Below are positions 22,101 to 30,687 of a stretch of 30,687 nucleotides of DNA, piece by piece (the first letter of the stretch is position 1; every line of letters begins with the position of its first letter). The translations under genes were made by a program, and so were the position numbers. This DNA comes from Spirogloea muscicola (lineage: Eukaryota; Streptophyta; Zygnematophyceae; Spirogloeales; Spirogloeaceae). The DNA is taken from positions 1 through 30,687 of the forward strand of contig WELB01000385.1 in the NCBI GenBank assembly GCA_009602725.1, read 5' to 3'. The notes beneath the pieces are model-generated. The model saw only the letters and a program-made list of their open reading frames with translations, had not been told where the DNA came from and made no database searches.

Positions 22101-23179
22101 AGCTGTATGTTGGACCAGGACCCCTGGAGGACAACATTCTTCGGCTCTACCTACAACATGTCAGCAATGTACATATGCAGTGACAATGCAGGTACCATAT
22201 GGAGGAGGTGACTGACTGGAAGTTGATGGGCGAGACAGTGATGGTGCTGTCGGCATCAAAGTGGATGAGGCCCCGCGGAAAGGGGTCCCCCCGTTGTGCT
22301 CTAAGGCAGGAGGAGGAAGATTTATGAGTTGGCGGTCAGGCAACACTGTATTGCTCCACCATATGCATTCTGGCAGTCAAGGTGTGGTGCTGCCGGCCTC
22401 TCCACAGACAAGATTGCGAGCAGGACCCCTTCCTACTGAAAGGAGGCACCATCATGCTAAGGATCTTGCGCTTGTTAGCGCCAAACAAATGACCTTCCTG
22501 ATTGTGCAAGTCGCATTGCATTGTCGTCACGTCTACGTCTACGTCATTGTTGCTTGCACTGTCCTAGGACCCCAAGTGTTGCTTGCATTGTCCTAGGACC
22601 CACAACAGAGAGTAAGGTCTCGTGAGGCGTGGAGGCTGTGGTACCTGTAGTCCATCTTCGCCGTAGCTGGGTCTAGCGTGAACCACCGCTGGTTCCAGCG
22701 ACGGAGCTGCAGAGGGCGGCCACAGTCAGGCGCCGGCGTCAGGCGCTTCCCACCAAGCACTGCAGATTCCTAAGTCTCTTGGGCACGGCGCTGGGCTCTC
22801 ATTTGCTCAATGTTGTGAATTTGCAACAAAGTAACGCCGTTTTAGAATCATAGAATTTTGTTGGACTTTGCAGCTGATTACTTCTGCTTGAGCATTACAG
22901 AGGTCGACCCCCAAGTCAAGTATATGCATGCCAAGCCAGCGGCGGTGAGCCCCACGGAGAGCCCAGGCAGCCATGGCGGCCACATTGCGGCCACTGGGAG
23001 CTGACGAGAGAAGAGGCCAACGAGGAGACGGTGGGACTTAGTGGGGGGAATGGTGGGCCACCGTCTCGGAGCGCTTGAGGAGGAAGCCCTGGAGGGGCTC
23101 GCCGCCGCCGGCCGGCGGCGTGAGCTGCCGCCGGATCTTCTCCAGGCTGGCATCCCCCTGCCGCCGCCATCACCAGCCA

Positions 23180-23213
<34 letters not shown>

Positions 23214-23382
23214 GCCGCCGTCATGCCCGTCAGTCGCGGCCCCAAACCCTAAACCCTAACCCCTAGCGGGCTCGCTAGGGAACGCCAGCGACCGCCGCCA
23301 CGGCTGAGGAGGCGGCGAGGGCTGTCGGCGGCGCTGGCGCTCTCACCGTCGGCGCCGCCTCCGCCTCCGCGCCGTCGGCCAT
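19125..23382 (-). CDS. SWAP70: PH-domain and coiled-coil protein, plant SWAP70 (At2g30880)-like
   Basis: Plant SWAP70-type proteins bind phosphoinositides through a PH domain and are linked to Rho/Rac-type GTPase signalling and defence. Nine exons: 23382-23347, 23157-23062, 22706-22645, 22300-22217, 21969-21938, 21659-21578, 21266-21005, 20601-20192 and 19791-19125, giving 576 residues with every phase matching. Exon 1 encodes only MADGAEAEAAPT. The PH domain (about 31-135) is split over exons 2-7: LEKIRRQL, LQGFLLKRSET, LRRWNQRWFTLDPATAKMDY, HFDADSTITVSPINFHG, KKEYFLCAGSPEAAKAWVAT and LVLKAHGEALDSL. Exon 8 (about 219-354) is a charged Ala/Glu/Arg coiled coil starting FRVKDEELQQLAAEL. The last exon encodes a Pro/Ala/Ser-rich tail ending near DEDVEWLAGGKPADIGP, whose DVEW motif matches the plant proteins. 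An ATG frame covering the start of exon 2 is out of phase and contains an Ala run, so I chose the short upstream exon as the start. Confidence 0.88.
20092..20123 (+). repeat. Interstitial TTTAGGG-type telomere-like motif
   Basis: GGGGTTTAGG and GGTTAGGGTTTAGGG occur within about 30 bp in SWAP70 intron 8 (19792-20191). Too short and degenerate to be a telomere end. Confidence 0.7.
22548..22602. repeat. Two-copy tandem repeat of about 27 bp (period 29)
   Basis: TGTTGCTTGCACTGTCCTAG at 22548 recurs as TGTTGCTTGCATTGTCCTAG at 22577, each followed by GACCC. It lies in SWAP70 intron 3 (22301-22644) and has no evident function. Confidence 0.8.
23241..23266 (+). repeat. Interstitial CCCTAAA-type motif (telo-box-like) in SWAP70 intron 1
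   Basis: CCCAAACCCTAAACCCTAAC lies between exon 1 and exon 2. It contains AAACCCTAA, the plant telo box, an element known from 5' regions of growth-related genes. Its position just inside the gene's 5' end fits that role, but this is inference. Confidence 0.6.
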
Positions 23383-23741
23383 GCCGCCGCCGCCGCCGCT
23401 GCCGGGGGAAGCTGCGCGGCGGAGGTCCAGGGCCGGAGGGGGAGACTGTTCTGGTTAAGGGCGATGGCTGTGGAAAAGAGATATATACTATATATGTGAA
23501 AAATTACGAATGAGGAACAAGCCCAGCGAAAGCTGCGAATTGTCGGATTCTTTTCTGGGTTGCGTGTGGCTCCGCCGATATGTTTACGAGCACCGCTTTC
23601 AGTTATTGTTTTCATTTAGTACAGCCGCTCTCCGCTTTCGTCGTGTCCTTCGCCGGCCCAACCGCCCGGCGGAGGTGCGGAGGGCAGGCTCGCGGCTGGC
23701 GCGCCGGGGAACGCGGCGCGCCCCGCGGCGGCGGCGGCGGC
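23383..23741. promoter_or_regulatory. Upstream region of SWAP70, up to the assembly gap
   Basis: This sequence lies 5' of the minus-strand SWAP70 start. It begins with CCG-rich DNA, then an AT-rich tract around 23480-23502 (ATATATACTATATATG) that could hold a TATA element. A partial copy of the dispersed repeat core (GGGCGATGGCTGTGG) lies at 23459-23473. It ends in a GGC run at the N at 23742. Confidence 0.4.
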
Positions 23742-23742
23742 N

Positions 23743-23809
<67 letters not shown>
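23742..23809. other. Single-N gap followed by 67 consecutive T
   Basis: The GGC run ending at 23741 is followed by one N and then 67 T. A pure T run of this length directly after an N is typical of a contig end in low-complexity sequence. The true distance between SWAP70 and the AN1 gene is therefore unknown. Confidence 0.8.
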
Positions 23810-23811
<2 letters not shown>

Positions 23812-23840
23812 TGGCCGGCGGCGGCGCCCCGGCGGCGGCG

Positions 23841-25808
23841 ATGGGGACGCCGGCGTTCCCGGGCCTGGGGCGGCACTGCGCGGCCGCCGCCTGCCGCCTC
23901 GTCGACTTCCTGCCCTTCACCTGCGACCGCTGCCGCGAGGTGACCACAAAAACCATTGCCGCAGATGACGACACAAGAATCGAACCTGCGCCTCAACTCT
24001 GCCGCAAGATAGAGATTAGGCCCACAGTTTGAGGGGTTAGGAGGTGAGCTGAGAACTTACGGTTATAGGTCTAGCAGGTCCAGGTTCAAGACAGATATGC
24101 CTTTCAATGGGTCCAAGGAAGCAGTGCTGTGAGACGTTGACGCCTAACACAAGTGTGTGTCAGAGGGTAGTGACTTGGGTACCCGCTGACCGGAGACCTG
24201 TGTCTCTGATCGGCGGTGCTGCTCAACATGGAAATTTGAGCTCTTCTGGCCCCTTCGAGTTTGTTCAGTCTCTTTTCTGGGCAATCACAGCCATCGTACT
24301 TCACTGGAAGAGTGTTAAGTAGTAGAAGTTATAAATGTAGTAAGAGTATTTCTCATACTTGGGTACTGCCTGGGAGAGTCAGCCTTTGTCCAGGCTTCCT
24401 CTGAGCAAGGCGGCCGCCCTCTTGGCGTACAGGTGTACTGCCTGGAGCACCGCAGCTACGCCGCCCACGAGTGCCCGCAGGCCGCGGCTGGCGACGCCGC
24501 CGTCCTCCTCTGCCCGCTGTGCGCGCGCGCCGTGCGCCTGGTCCCCGGCGAGGACCCCAACGTCACGTGGGACAGCCACGTCGCCGCTGGCTGCGACCCC
24601 AGCAACTACGCCCGGTAAGCCCACCTGCCGAGCTTGCGTCTCCGGATCCGCGTGCGTGCTGCAACTTCGCTGCTTCTACCTAGACCAGTCAGTCATAGTT
24701 GTCAGCACGGAAATGCAAAGCTTGGCAGTCTGACAACTTCGATCAGTCTGGCATTGCCTTCTCTAAGGGTTATGCTACAACTCAATTTGTGTCAGCCACG
24801 TCCCAGTTGGGGGGTCTCCTTCCTCCAGTTCTCGCTTCCTTTGCTGGGAACATCTGGATGTATGTCAAATACTGCTGTCTCCATTTGAGTGGCCAACTTG
24901 GAGCACCTAGGGTCCACATGACCTGACCACGTGGTTCTCAGTCGATGTCGATTTGAAGCAGTGCGACGAAGAAGCCAAGGTGCCCGGCTGCCGGCTGCAA
25001 GGAGCCGCTGACGTTCTCAAATACGGTCCGGTGCAAGGCCTGCGGCATGGACGTCTGTCTGAGGCACCGGTTTGGCGAGGACCACGGCTGCCCGAAGCTC
25101 CGCAAGGGGCCGGCGGCTCCGGTAGCTCAGTCGCTGAGCGAGCGGTTCCTGCAGAGCTTCCGTGACGGTGCGTCGCTCGTGAGCGAGTCGATCAGCTCGG
25201 CTCCGAAGGCGGCCGGCAAGAGCAGTGCGGGAAAAGACGCAAGAGCGACGGTTGCGAGCTCCCAGGTCACAACTGGCACTCCTAAGGGAGGGCGGAAGCT
25301 GGCAGCATCGTCGATCCCTGATCCCGCAAACACCGTGCGCGGCTCGGTCCACCGCCGGCAGGACGTCAACGGCAGCCTCCGGCAACCTTTGGAGGCCAAG
25401 GCGGCAGCGCAGACTGTCAGGAGTGGCTCCTCTGCGGCAGCGGATGGGCTTTCCTCCTGGGCAAGCGGCATGAGGTCAGCCATGGAGTCTCTGAGTTCCT
25501 TCGTGAGGGCTCTCGGTGGTGCTGCGGCTCAGCCATCGCAAGGAGGAACCGTGGCGGCGGAGGAGTGCCCAAGGTGTCACACTCACTTCCCCACTGCGGA
25601 GGAACTTATTAGGCACGTGGATGTTGCTCACACGGGAGAGCAAAGTAGCAATGCTAACATAAATTTCATGCAAGATTCCAATGCAAGACCAAAGGATTAT
25701 GGCCAATCCGATCGAGCACAGTTGCTCAAGGTGTGCCCCCAGTGTGGCACCCGCTTTGCAGATGCCGTGGCCCTCGTGGCTCATACAAGACAAGTACATA
25801 ATATTTGA
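23841..25808 (+). CDS. AN1/C2H2 zinc-finger stress-associated protein (plant SAP11/SAP13-like)
   Basis: Plant SAPs with two AN1 and two C2H2 fingers are stress-responsive proteins thought to act in ubiquitin-related signalling. Three exons, 23841-23939, 24433-24614 and 24962-25808, give 375 residues with matching phases. AN1 finger 1 (about 12-48) reads HCAAAACRLVDFLPFTC then CREVYCLEHRSYAAHEC, with zinc ligands Cys13, Cys18, Cys28, Cys31, Cys36, His39, His45 and Cys47. A linker with CPLCARAV follows. AN1 finger 2 (about 101-137) reads CPAAGCKEPLTFSNTVRC then CKACGMDVCLRHRFGEDHGC. A Ser/Ala-rich middle follows. Two C2H2 fingers close the protein: CPRCHTHFPTAEELIRHVDV (about 296 on) and CPQCGTRFADAVALVAHTRQ (about 352 on), each ending in a His pair. 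TGTAA, a common green-algal polyadenylation signal, lies 25 bp after the stop. The promoter is disrupted by the poly-T block. Confidence 0.92.
23973..23989 (-). other. Isolated tRNA T-arm-like sequence in AN1 gene intron 1
   Basis: On the minus strand GCAGG-TTCGATT-CTTGT can pair over 5 bp (two G-U pairs) around a consensus TTCGATT loop. There is no A box or full cloverleaf, so I read it as a fossil or a chance match. Confidence 0.35.
24238..24298 (+). repeat. Copy of the dispersed 70-bp repeat in AN1 gene intron 1
   Basis: The order GAGCTCTTCTGGCCCCTTCG, TTTGTTCAGTCTCTTTT, CTGGGC, ATCACAGCCATCG follows that of 18621-18690 along its whole length. This shows the family also sits inside genes. 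Confidence 0.6.
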
Positions 25809-26055
25809 TAGCTGGTCAATTATACACTCTCATGTAAAACAGGATCGCTTTACTGGTTGATGTTCCAATCGTCAGAGGCTCTTTGAGGTCAACCCATTGC
25901 TTACTTGAACTTCCAGAACTCACTCAGAAAGTAGTTTCAGATTTGGAAAGCTTACATCTTGTAGCCTCTGTGGCGTAGGCCATCCTTGCTAGTCTCCTGA
26001 ACACGAGACCGTCAGCCTCGTCTCGCTGTTCGTCAACATCATGGATTTTGTCAGG

Positions 26056-26930
26056 CCGTCCACTTAAGAAACTCGCCGAAGAGGCTCAACGACCACCTCC
26101 AGTTGTGTTGTACCTACTGTTACCTTAGGCCCTCTTAGATATTCCTCACTTTCCCTTCTTACAAACAATGTACTGGCTTTGGCCCCCCTCTCCTCTCATG
26201 CGCACCGCGCCCTTCTCTTGGTCAACTTTGTTTGGTGATACCTTTCACAGTCGTCGCTTCCTTTTGAGCAAAGCCTGTTCTACCTCCGCTGCTTGGATCG
26301 CCTGCCCGAGGACACAGCACATAGGATCCGCCGACCCCATGCCCGGTTCATGCGCCACTGACTGCTCATCAGTGTCTGGTGGATTAGGCATGAAGTCACC
26401 CGAATGGAATGTGCGGCCAGAGTCCCCTCCGGACCTTGTCCATTCGTTCAGGGGCTGGCCATCCACAGCCATCGCCCCATCTGGGAGGAAATATACCTCT
26501 CCGCCAACTAGCAAACCAGCTGAGGTAGAGGTACTGGTCGGCTGGCAAGTCGTTAAAGAACTGGCCCATTCCACAGAGAACAACTAGCTCTGCTCCAACA
26601 CCAGGAATATGGAACGTCGTCGCACACTCTGTTACATGGTCCTGGGGTGCAGAGAACGTTGTTCTTCCTGCAAACCAAGCCTTGGGAGGCCAGGTCAGAC
26701 GAGAGACTGATCACAGCCTATCACTTCAAATATGTAGAGCTCACTCTTGAGCGCCCTGTTCAATATCACAAGCTTGTCGTTGTTGCCAGCTTCTTTCCAT
26801 TCCCTGTCAAAGTCTCCCTAACAATAAAGTTTTCAAGAATTTTGGCACTCAGCTTGACCTCCGTAAGCAAAAGAGGAACTCCACTCTACACCATGCTATA
26901 CTAGCTAGCTATCGTAATTGCGATGCATGG
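26056..26930 (-). other. Possible unidentified spliced gene, minus strand
   Basis: Several minus-strand segments look protein-like. They are KLSAKILENFIVRETLTGNG (in 26766-26861), ALKSELYIFEVIGCDQ after an ACAG (near 26708-26756), and a frame at about 26510-26645 containing HVTECATTFHIPGVGAELVV then LCGMGQFFNDLPADQYLYL. A possible end is SLSLFGEFLKWTA with a stop near 26056. A minus-strand TATATAGCC lies upstream near 26960. I recognise no family and could not connect these with consistent phase. The dispersed repeat at 26431-26477 would fall in an intron. Confidence 0.22.
26431..26477 (+). repeat. Copy of the dispersed repeat
   Basis: GGACCTTGTCCATTCGTTCA is followed by GGGGCTGGCCATCCACAGCC and ATCGCCCC, the same order as the copies in the 16-18.7 kb array. 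The open frames crossing it on both strands are probably repeat by-products. Confidence 0.6.
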
Positions 26931-27129
26931 CCCAATGTACTGTGATGATCCCATACAGGCTATATAAGTCACCTCGTTATGATCTTAACCTCCTTAAGGA
27001 TCCTACTACAGAATGCTCTAGAGGCAACCCTAAGAAAAAGCTCAATGAGTGCTGTACAATGAGTGCTGAACAAAAATATCGCCGAGCAAGAAGCCAATAC
27101 CACTTGACAATCAATTGTGATTTTGCTGG

Positions 27130-30100
27130 TCAGTGCAGCAACCTCACAACTCGCGGATCATTTCTATAGGGAAGCCCTGGCCTTGCTCCAAGAGCTTGGC
27201 ACTTAGCTGCAGCCTGCAGATTTACAAGACAAGGAGCTAGCACATTAGGAGGATTAGGATTGAAAGGACAACATGCTGTATGACAGTAAGCCGCAGCAGT
27301 ATCCAAAATGGAAGATCTGGTTCACACAGAAGTGCTATAGCAGAGGGCTTAGAAGCATGCTGCTCACCACCACTGCCGCCAGCTGGAGAAACTTCTTTGG
27401 GGCGAGGCCAGCGCAAAGACCTGCGTGTTCCAGATGAGCATCAGAATTTCAGCATCTAAGCTCAAGACATTATCTCCTGGCACAGACCTGGTTCATGTCT
27501 TGATCAAGAAGCCTTGCAATAGCTACCCCAATTTGCCCAACAAAGTGGTAAGTAAATGTTTTCAATCTCCCTCCTGCCCCACTGCCATATCTTGAGGTCC
27601 TTCTCTGTATGTGTTGACTGACAGACAACCATATGGGATGAAGCATGACCAATGTCGGAAATGAACAGCAAGCAAGATTTGGAAGTCACACATGCTCACC
27701 ATACAAGATTGAGCCAATAAATGCATCTCCTGCACCAGTCGTGTCAACAACATCATTCTCAGGGAGGGAGACAGCACCGCCCACCAATATTCTTCCTGCA
27801 ACCTGCTCTTGCCTCCCCCCTGGGTGACTGCTGGAGGTGGACAAGAGCCCAACCTGGCTCAAGAGGGGAGCAACTCAGAGCAGATTTGAAGTCCCTTGAC
27901 CTCAAGACCAATGCGTAGAGACCAAAAGAGCTGCCTCACAAGTGCTTGAATGGTTGTGCAAGACCTAGCAGAGAGCACCTCCCTTACACTGATGACTTGA
28001 AGCTCGATATGCCTCTAAGTCCAGTCCTTATTTCCCATATAACAACAATCGTTTACAGATGTTTACCTGAGAGGCAAGAATTGGTGGCGGTGCTTGACAC
28101 CTGTGTCTGACCAGCTCACTACGCAGACTGTCCAATGTTTGTTGAGCATCTAGGATTGCTAGATCCTGGCCATCTGGTCCACAATCTGCAGACCAACTCA
28201 CGAGCAGGATATTGTCAAACTCTGCTTGAGTCAGTAGACTGAATGGCAAGGCTTGTTCTGTCTGCATCATCTGACTGAGTATGTCATTGCTGCAGTCCTT
28301 GTGCCTGTCACCTTGAGCAACCCGCTCCAACATGGCACAGCCAGCTGCGCCAAGTGTCACCACGATGAAGCGCAACCTTGGGAGCCTCACTGCCGTGCTC
28401 ACTAGAGCATCTCCCAGATCCGAAGCACCTGTCCAAGCCTGGTGCATATCAGAACTCGACTTAGCACTGAGGATGCCTAGAGCTCGTGGTGGCTAACTGA
28501 ACAAGCAGGAATCAACGAAATCAGCGCGGCAATGCAGCCAGCACAATGCACCAGCAAGATACATATCTGCAATAGCAGCTCTGCTGCAGAGACGATACAA
28601 ACACTAGACGCGGAACTGCGTCCAAGACGTCGAGGAAAAGCGAATGCAACAGTCAGCCAACCTGTGGGAATTTTGACGATGCCACTAGGAAATCTGCAAA
28701 CGTGAGGAGTTCGTCCAGACCATCCCGCTTCTTCTCAGCATCGAGTAGAATCAGTACCCCTTTCTCTTGCCTGCACAAAGTACAAAGATGCAAAGGATGA
28801 CCAAGGGACTTACCAATCGTCTCCCCTAATTGACAAGCATTAAGAACAAAGCTTGAGCCCGGCCTGTATCACACAGATGCTGCTTCCTGAGATGGAGAGA
28901 TCAAGGTGCTATACTTCTCTTGCAACAAGAACGGCCGCCTCAGGAAGTCGCCCATCAAAGAATACAAGGTCCGCTCCCTCCAGCAGCGATGAGATGGCAG
29001 CAGGCGAGAGCTCGGACGCGGTCATGGGCGGCTGCCCAGCGGTGTGGATGCAGGTCCTTGACTTCCTGCAGGAAGCGCAATCCTAAGCATAAGGGGTTGC
29101 AATCAAATGTGCCTTCACAGCCTCGGCAAAGATCACATATACTCCAGACTAACTCAAGCTGGAGGGCTAACTATGAATGCACAAACAGGTAGTAGAAGAG
29201 ATGCTAAGGGCAGCTGGGTGTAGAGACAAGGTACAGACGTCTCTTGGTCAACGATGATGTAGGTGAAGGGAGAGATGCCGCCCTCCGCCACCTGTCACCC
29301 TAGCACAAGCCTGCAAACACCTGGTGACCTCACCCCCCAACCTGAGATTCTTGACTGCGCTAGCAGCATTGCTCTATGGGAGTGTTGTGAATATAGACTT
29401 CGAGAGACACGACTGTGCAGCACTCCAGCAGGGTCACAGAAGGAGCTTCTCTGGCACTTGCCCAGTTGGACAGAGTCAGAGCCAACACCAGCTTGACATA
29501 TTGTGCAAGCTAGCAATAAAAGCAAGCAAGTTACTGCAGGCTTGTGCCAAGAGAATACACTGACAGACAGATTGGTGCAGTAGAGCACAGAGGAGTGCTC
29601 ACCACAACGTGCGTGGTGTCGACGCCATCGCCCTCTAGCTCTGCAAGCATCTGCCGCCCCTCCAAGTCATCTGCCACCTGGACCGGAGTCCCGGCAACAT
29701 TAATACCATCATCAGTCATACCATCGTATCAAGCATGAAACAGAGGCACGTCCTTCTGTGATCCCCCTTCTGTGTAAACAAAATGTGTGTACGCACACAC
29801 ATAAAAGGAATGAAGCGACTAGAGGGGCCTTCACCTTGGTCAGGATCCTGGGCGAGAGGCCAAGGCGGGCTGCTGCAGTGAGAGCGTTAGCCACATTGCC
29901 GCCCCCCAGCTTCTGCACACATCACCAGTGCTCGACATTATCGACAACAATAGAAGCCTTTACTTCTAAAAATACGACTAGCTACAGCCTCCGTTCCTCT
30001 ATTTGAGACCACCTTCTCGAGCTTGTGAGGCAGTGGTGGATCTGTAGTTGCCTCGACATGCTCATTTAAGCAATGTCTTGAGATGATATTCGGCCACTGC

Positions 30101-30515
30101 TCTCTGCGAAAGGCTCTCCGTCTGACTAGGACTAGACTAGACCATCTCGCAAAATGGCAAGAGTGCTCAGCTCTAAGGGGCAAGTGTCAGCTGCCGCTGC
30201 GGCCACCATAAGATTGCCACTAGCTAGTGTAGCATGCAGCCGGGAAGCTGGCCGTGGTGACCGGCCTGACCTGCGCGGCGATCGTGCGTATCTTGTCGTC
30301 GGGGCTGGGGAAGGAGGCCACCGAGGCCAGGAAGTCGAGGCCGGCGCCGCCGACGCCGACCTGGTGAGACACCGCAGGAGCGCTCTCAGGGCTCAAGAGG
30401 GCCACGCCAAACCACGGATTCGCCGAATCGGCAGGCAACGGCGAGAAACGGCGAAGATTTGGCTTCAATGGCAGCCACTTACGACGTTGCGCCTCGCCGG
30501 CAGCGGAGCCGCCAT
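27130..30515 (-). CDS. pfkB-family carbohydrate kinase (ribokinase superfamily)
   Basis: pfkB kinases transfer phosphate from ATP to a sugar or nucleoside hydroxyl; the substrate cannot be read from the sequence. Eleven exons: 30515-30483, 30360-30271, 29912-29835, 29677-29603, 29291-29239, 29065-28915, 28763-28662, 28438-28067, 27802-27700, 27420-27368 and 27213-27130, about 397 residues with consistent phase. Motifs in order are VVGVGGAGLDFLASVASFP at the N-terminus, KLGGGNVANALTAAARLGLS (pfkB signature 1 region), VADDLEGRQMLAELEGDGVD, ISPFTYIIVDQET, RTCIHTAGQPPMT, GADLVFFDGRLPEAA, ILLDAEKKRDGLDELL, the catalytic and anion-hole block DTTGAGDAFIGSILYG (Asp345 as catalytic base) and CQALGARPGLPYR. 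It resembles plant cytosolic or plastid pfkB-like proteins. Exon 8 carries a segment of about 80 residues absent from the compact plant form. The exon 7 acceptor lies at an ambiguous cluster of AGs. The promoter runs into poly-T. Confidence 0.9.
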
Positions 30516-30563
30516 GCCGCCGCCGCCGCCGCCGCCGCTGCTGCCGCCGCCGCCGGTGACGAC

Positions 30564-30687
<124 letters not shown>

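Larger units (their letters stand above)
25809..27129. other. Convergent region between the AN1 and pfkB genes
   Basis: Both flanking genes end towards this 1.3-kb stretch, which is longer than two 3' UTRs need. It contains one dispersed-repeat copy and several minus-strand segments that read like short exons, listed separately. Nothing else is recognised. Confidence 0.5.

Noticed and set aside
23510-24032. Open frames encoding a long poly-Phe or poly-Lys stretch
   Set aside because: They read straight through the N and the 67-T block, so the protein is an artefact.
26168-26587. 139-codon plus-strand frame
   Set aside because: It crosses a dispersed repeat copy, has no domain and is antisense to the more protein-like minus-strand segments.

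Overview
The window is a fragment of a nuclear genome from a green plant-lineage organism, most likely a chlorophyte (possibly trebouxiophyte) alga. The evidence is intron-dense genes with GT-AG borders, proteins that read like divergent land-plant orthologues, plant-type TTTAGGG/CCCTAAA motifs, CCG-rich first exons and no bacterial-style operons. Gene models were built by hand, matching splice sites and codon phase against remembered family motifs. Nearly every exon junction keeps phase.

Layout. 1-545: a diverged two-copy tandem repeat. 654-8518 (+): a 17-exon NOC1/MAK21/CEBPZ ribosome-assembly factor with an apparent one-base frameshift in exon 1. 9644-13834 (-): a 12-exon calcium-binding endonuclease/exonuclease/phosphatase-fold protein of the plant At5g54130 type. 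14280-14940 (+): the 5' part of a PPPDE/DeSI-type peptidase, cut off by a single N at 14941. 14942-15298 (+): the 3' part of NDUFA8, a mitochondrial complex I subunit. The N therefore looks like a collapsed scaffold gap. 15299-19124: no recognisable gene, but a family of about 70-bp dispersed repeats in both orientations, a pair of compact hairpins and a tRNA T-arm fossil. 19125-23382 (-): a 9-exon PH-domain plus coiled-coil protein of the plant SWAP70 type. 23742: a second single N followed by 67 T. 23841-25808 (+): a 3-exon AN1-AN1-C2H2-C2H2 stress-associated zinc-finger protein. 25809-27129: mostly unexplained, with possible exons of an unidentified gene. 27130-30515 (-): an 11-exon pfkB-family sugar kinase. 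The window ends in 123 T.

The genes are ordinary eukaryotic housekeeping and signalling genes and do not form a pathway. NOC1 works in 60S ribosome biogenesis, NDUFA8 in respiration, the PPPDE protein in deubiquitination or deSUMOylation, and SWAP70 and the AN1 protein in signalling or stress. Two neighbouring pairs are head-to-head (EEP/PPPDE and SWAP70/AN1). I found no convincing new multi-gene system. The least explained items are the dispersed repeat family, the hairpin pair near 15.8 kb and the possible gene at 26.1-26.9 kb.
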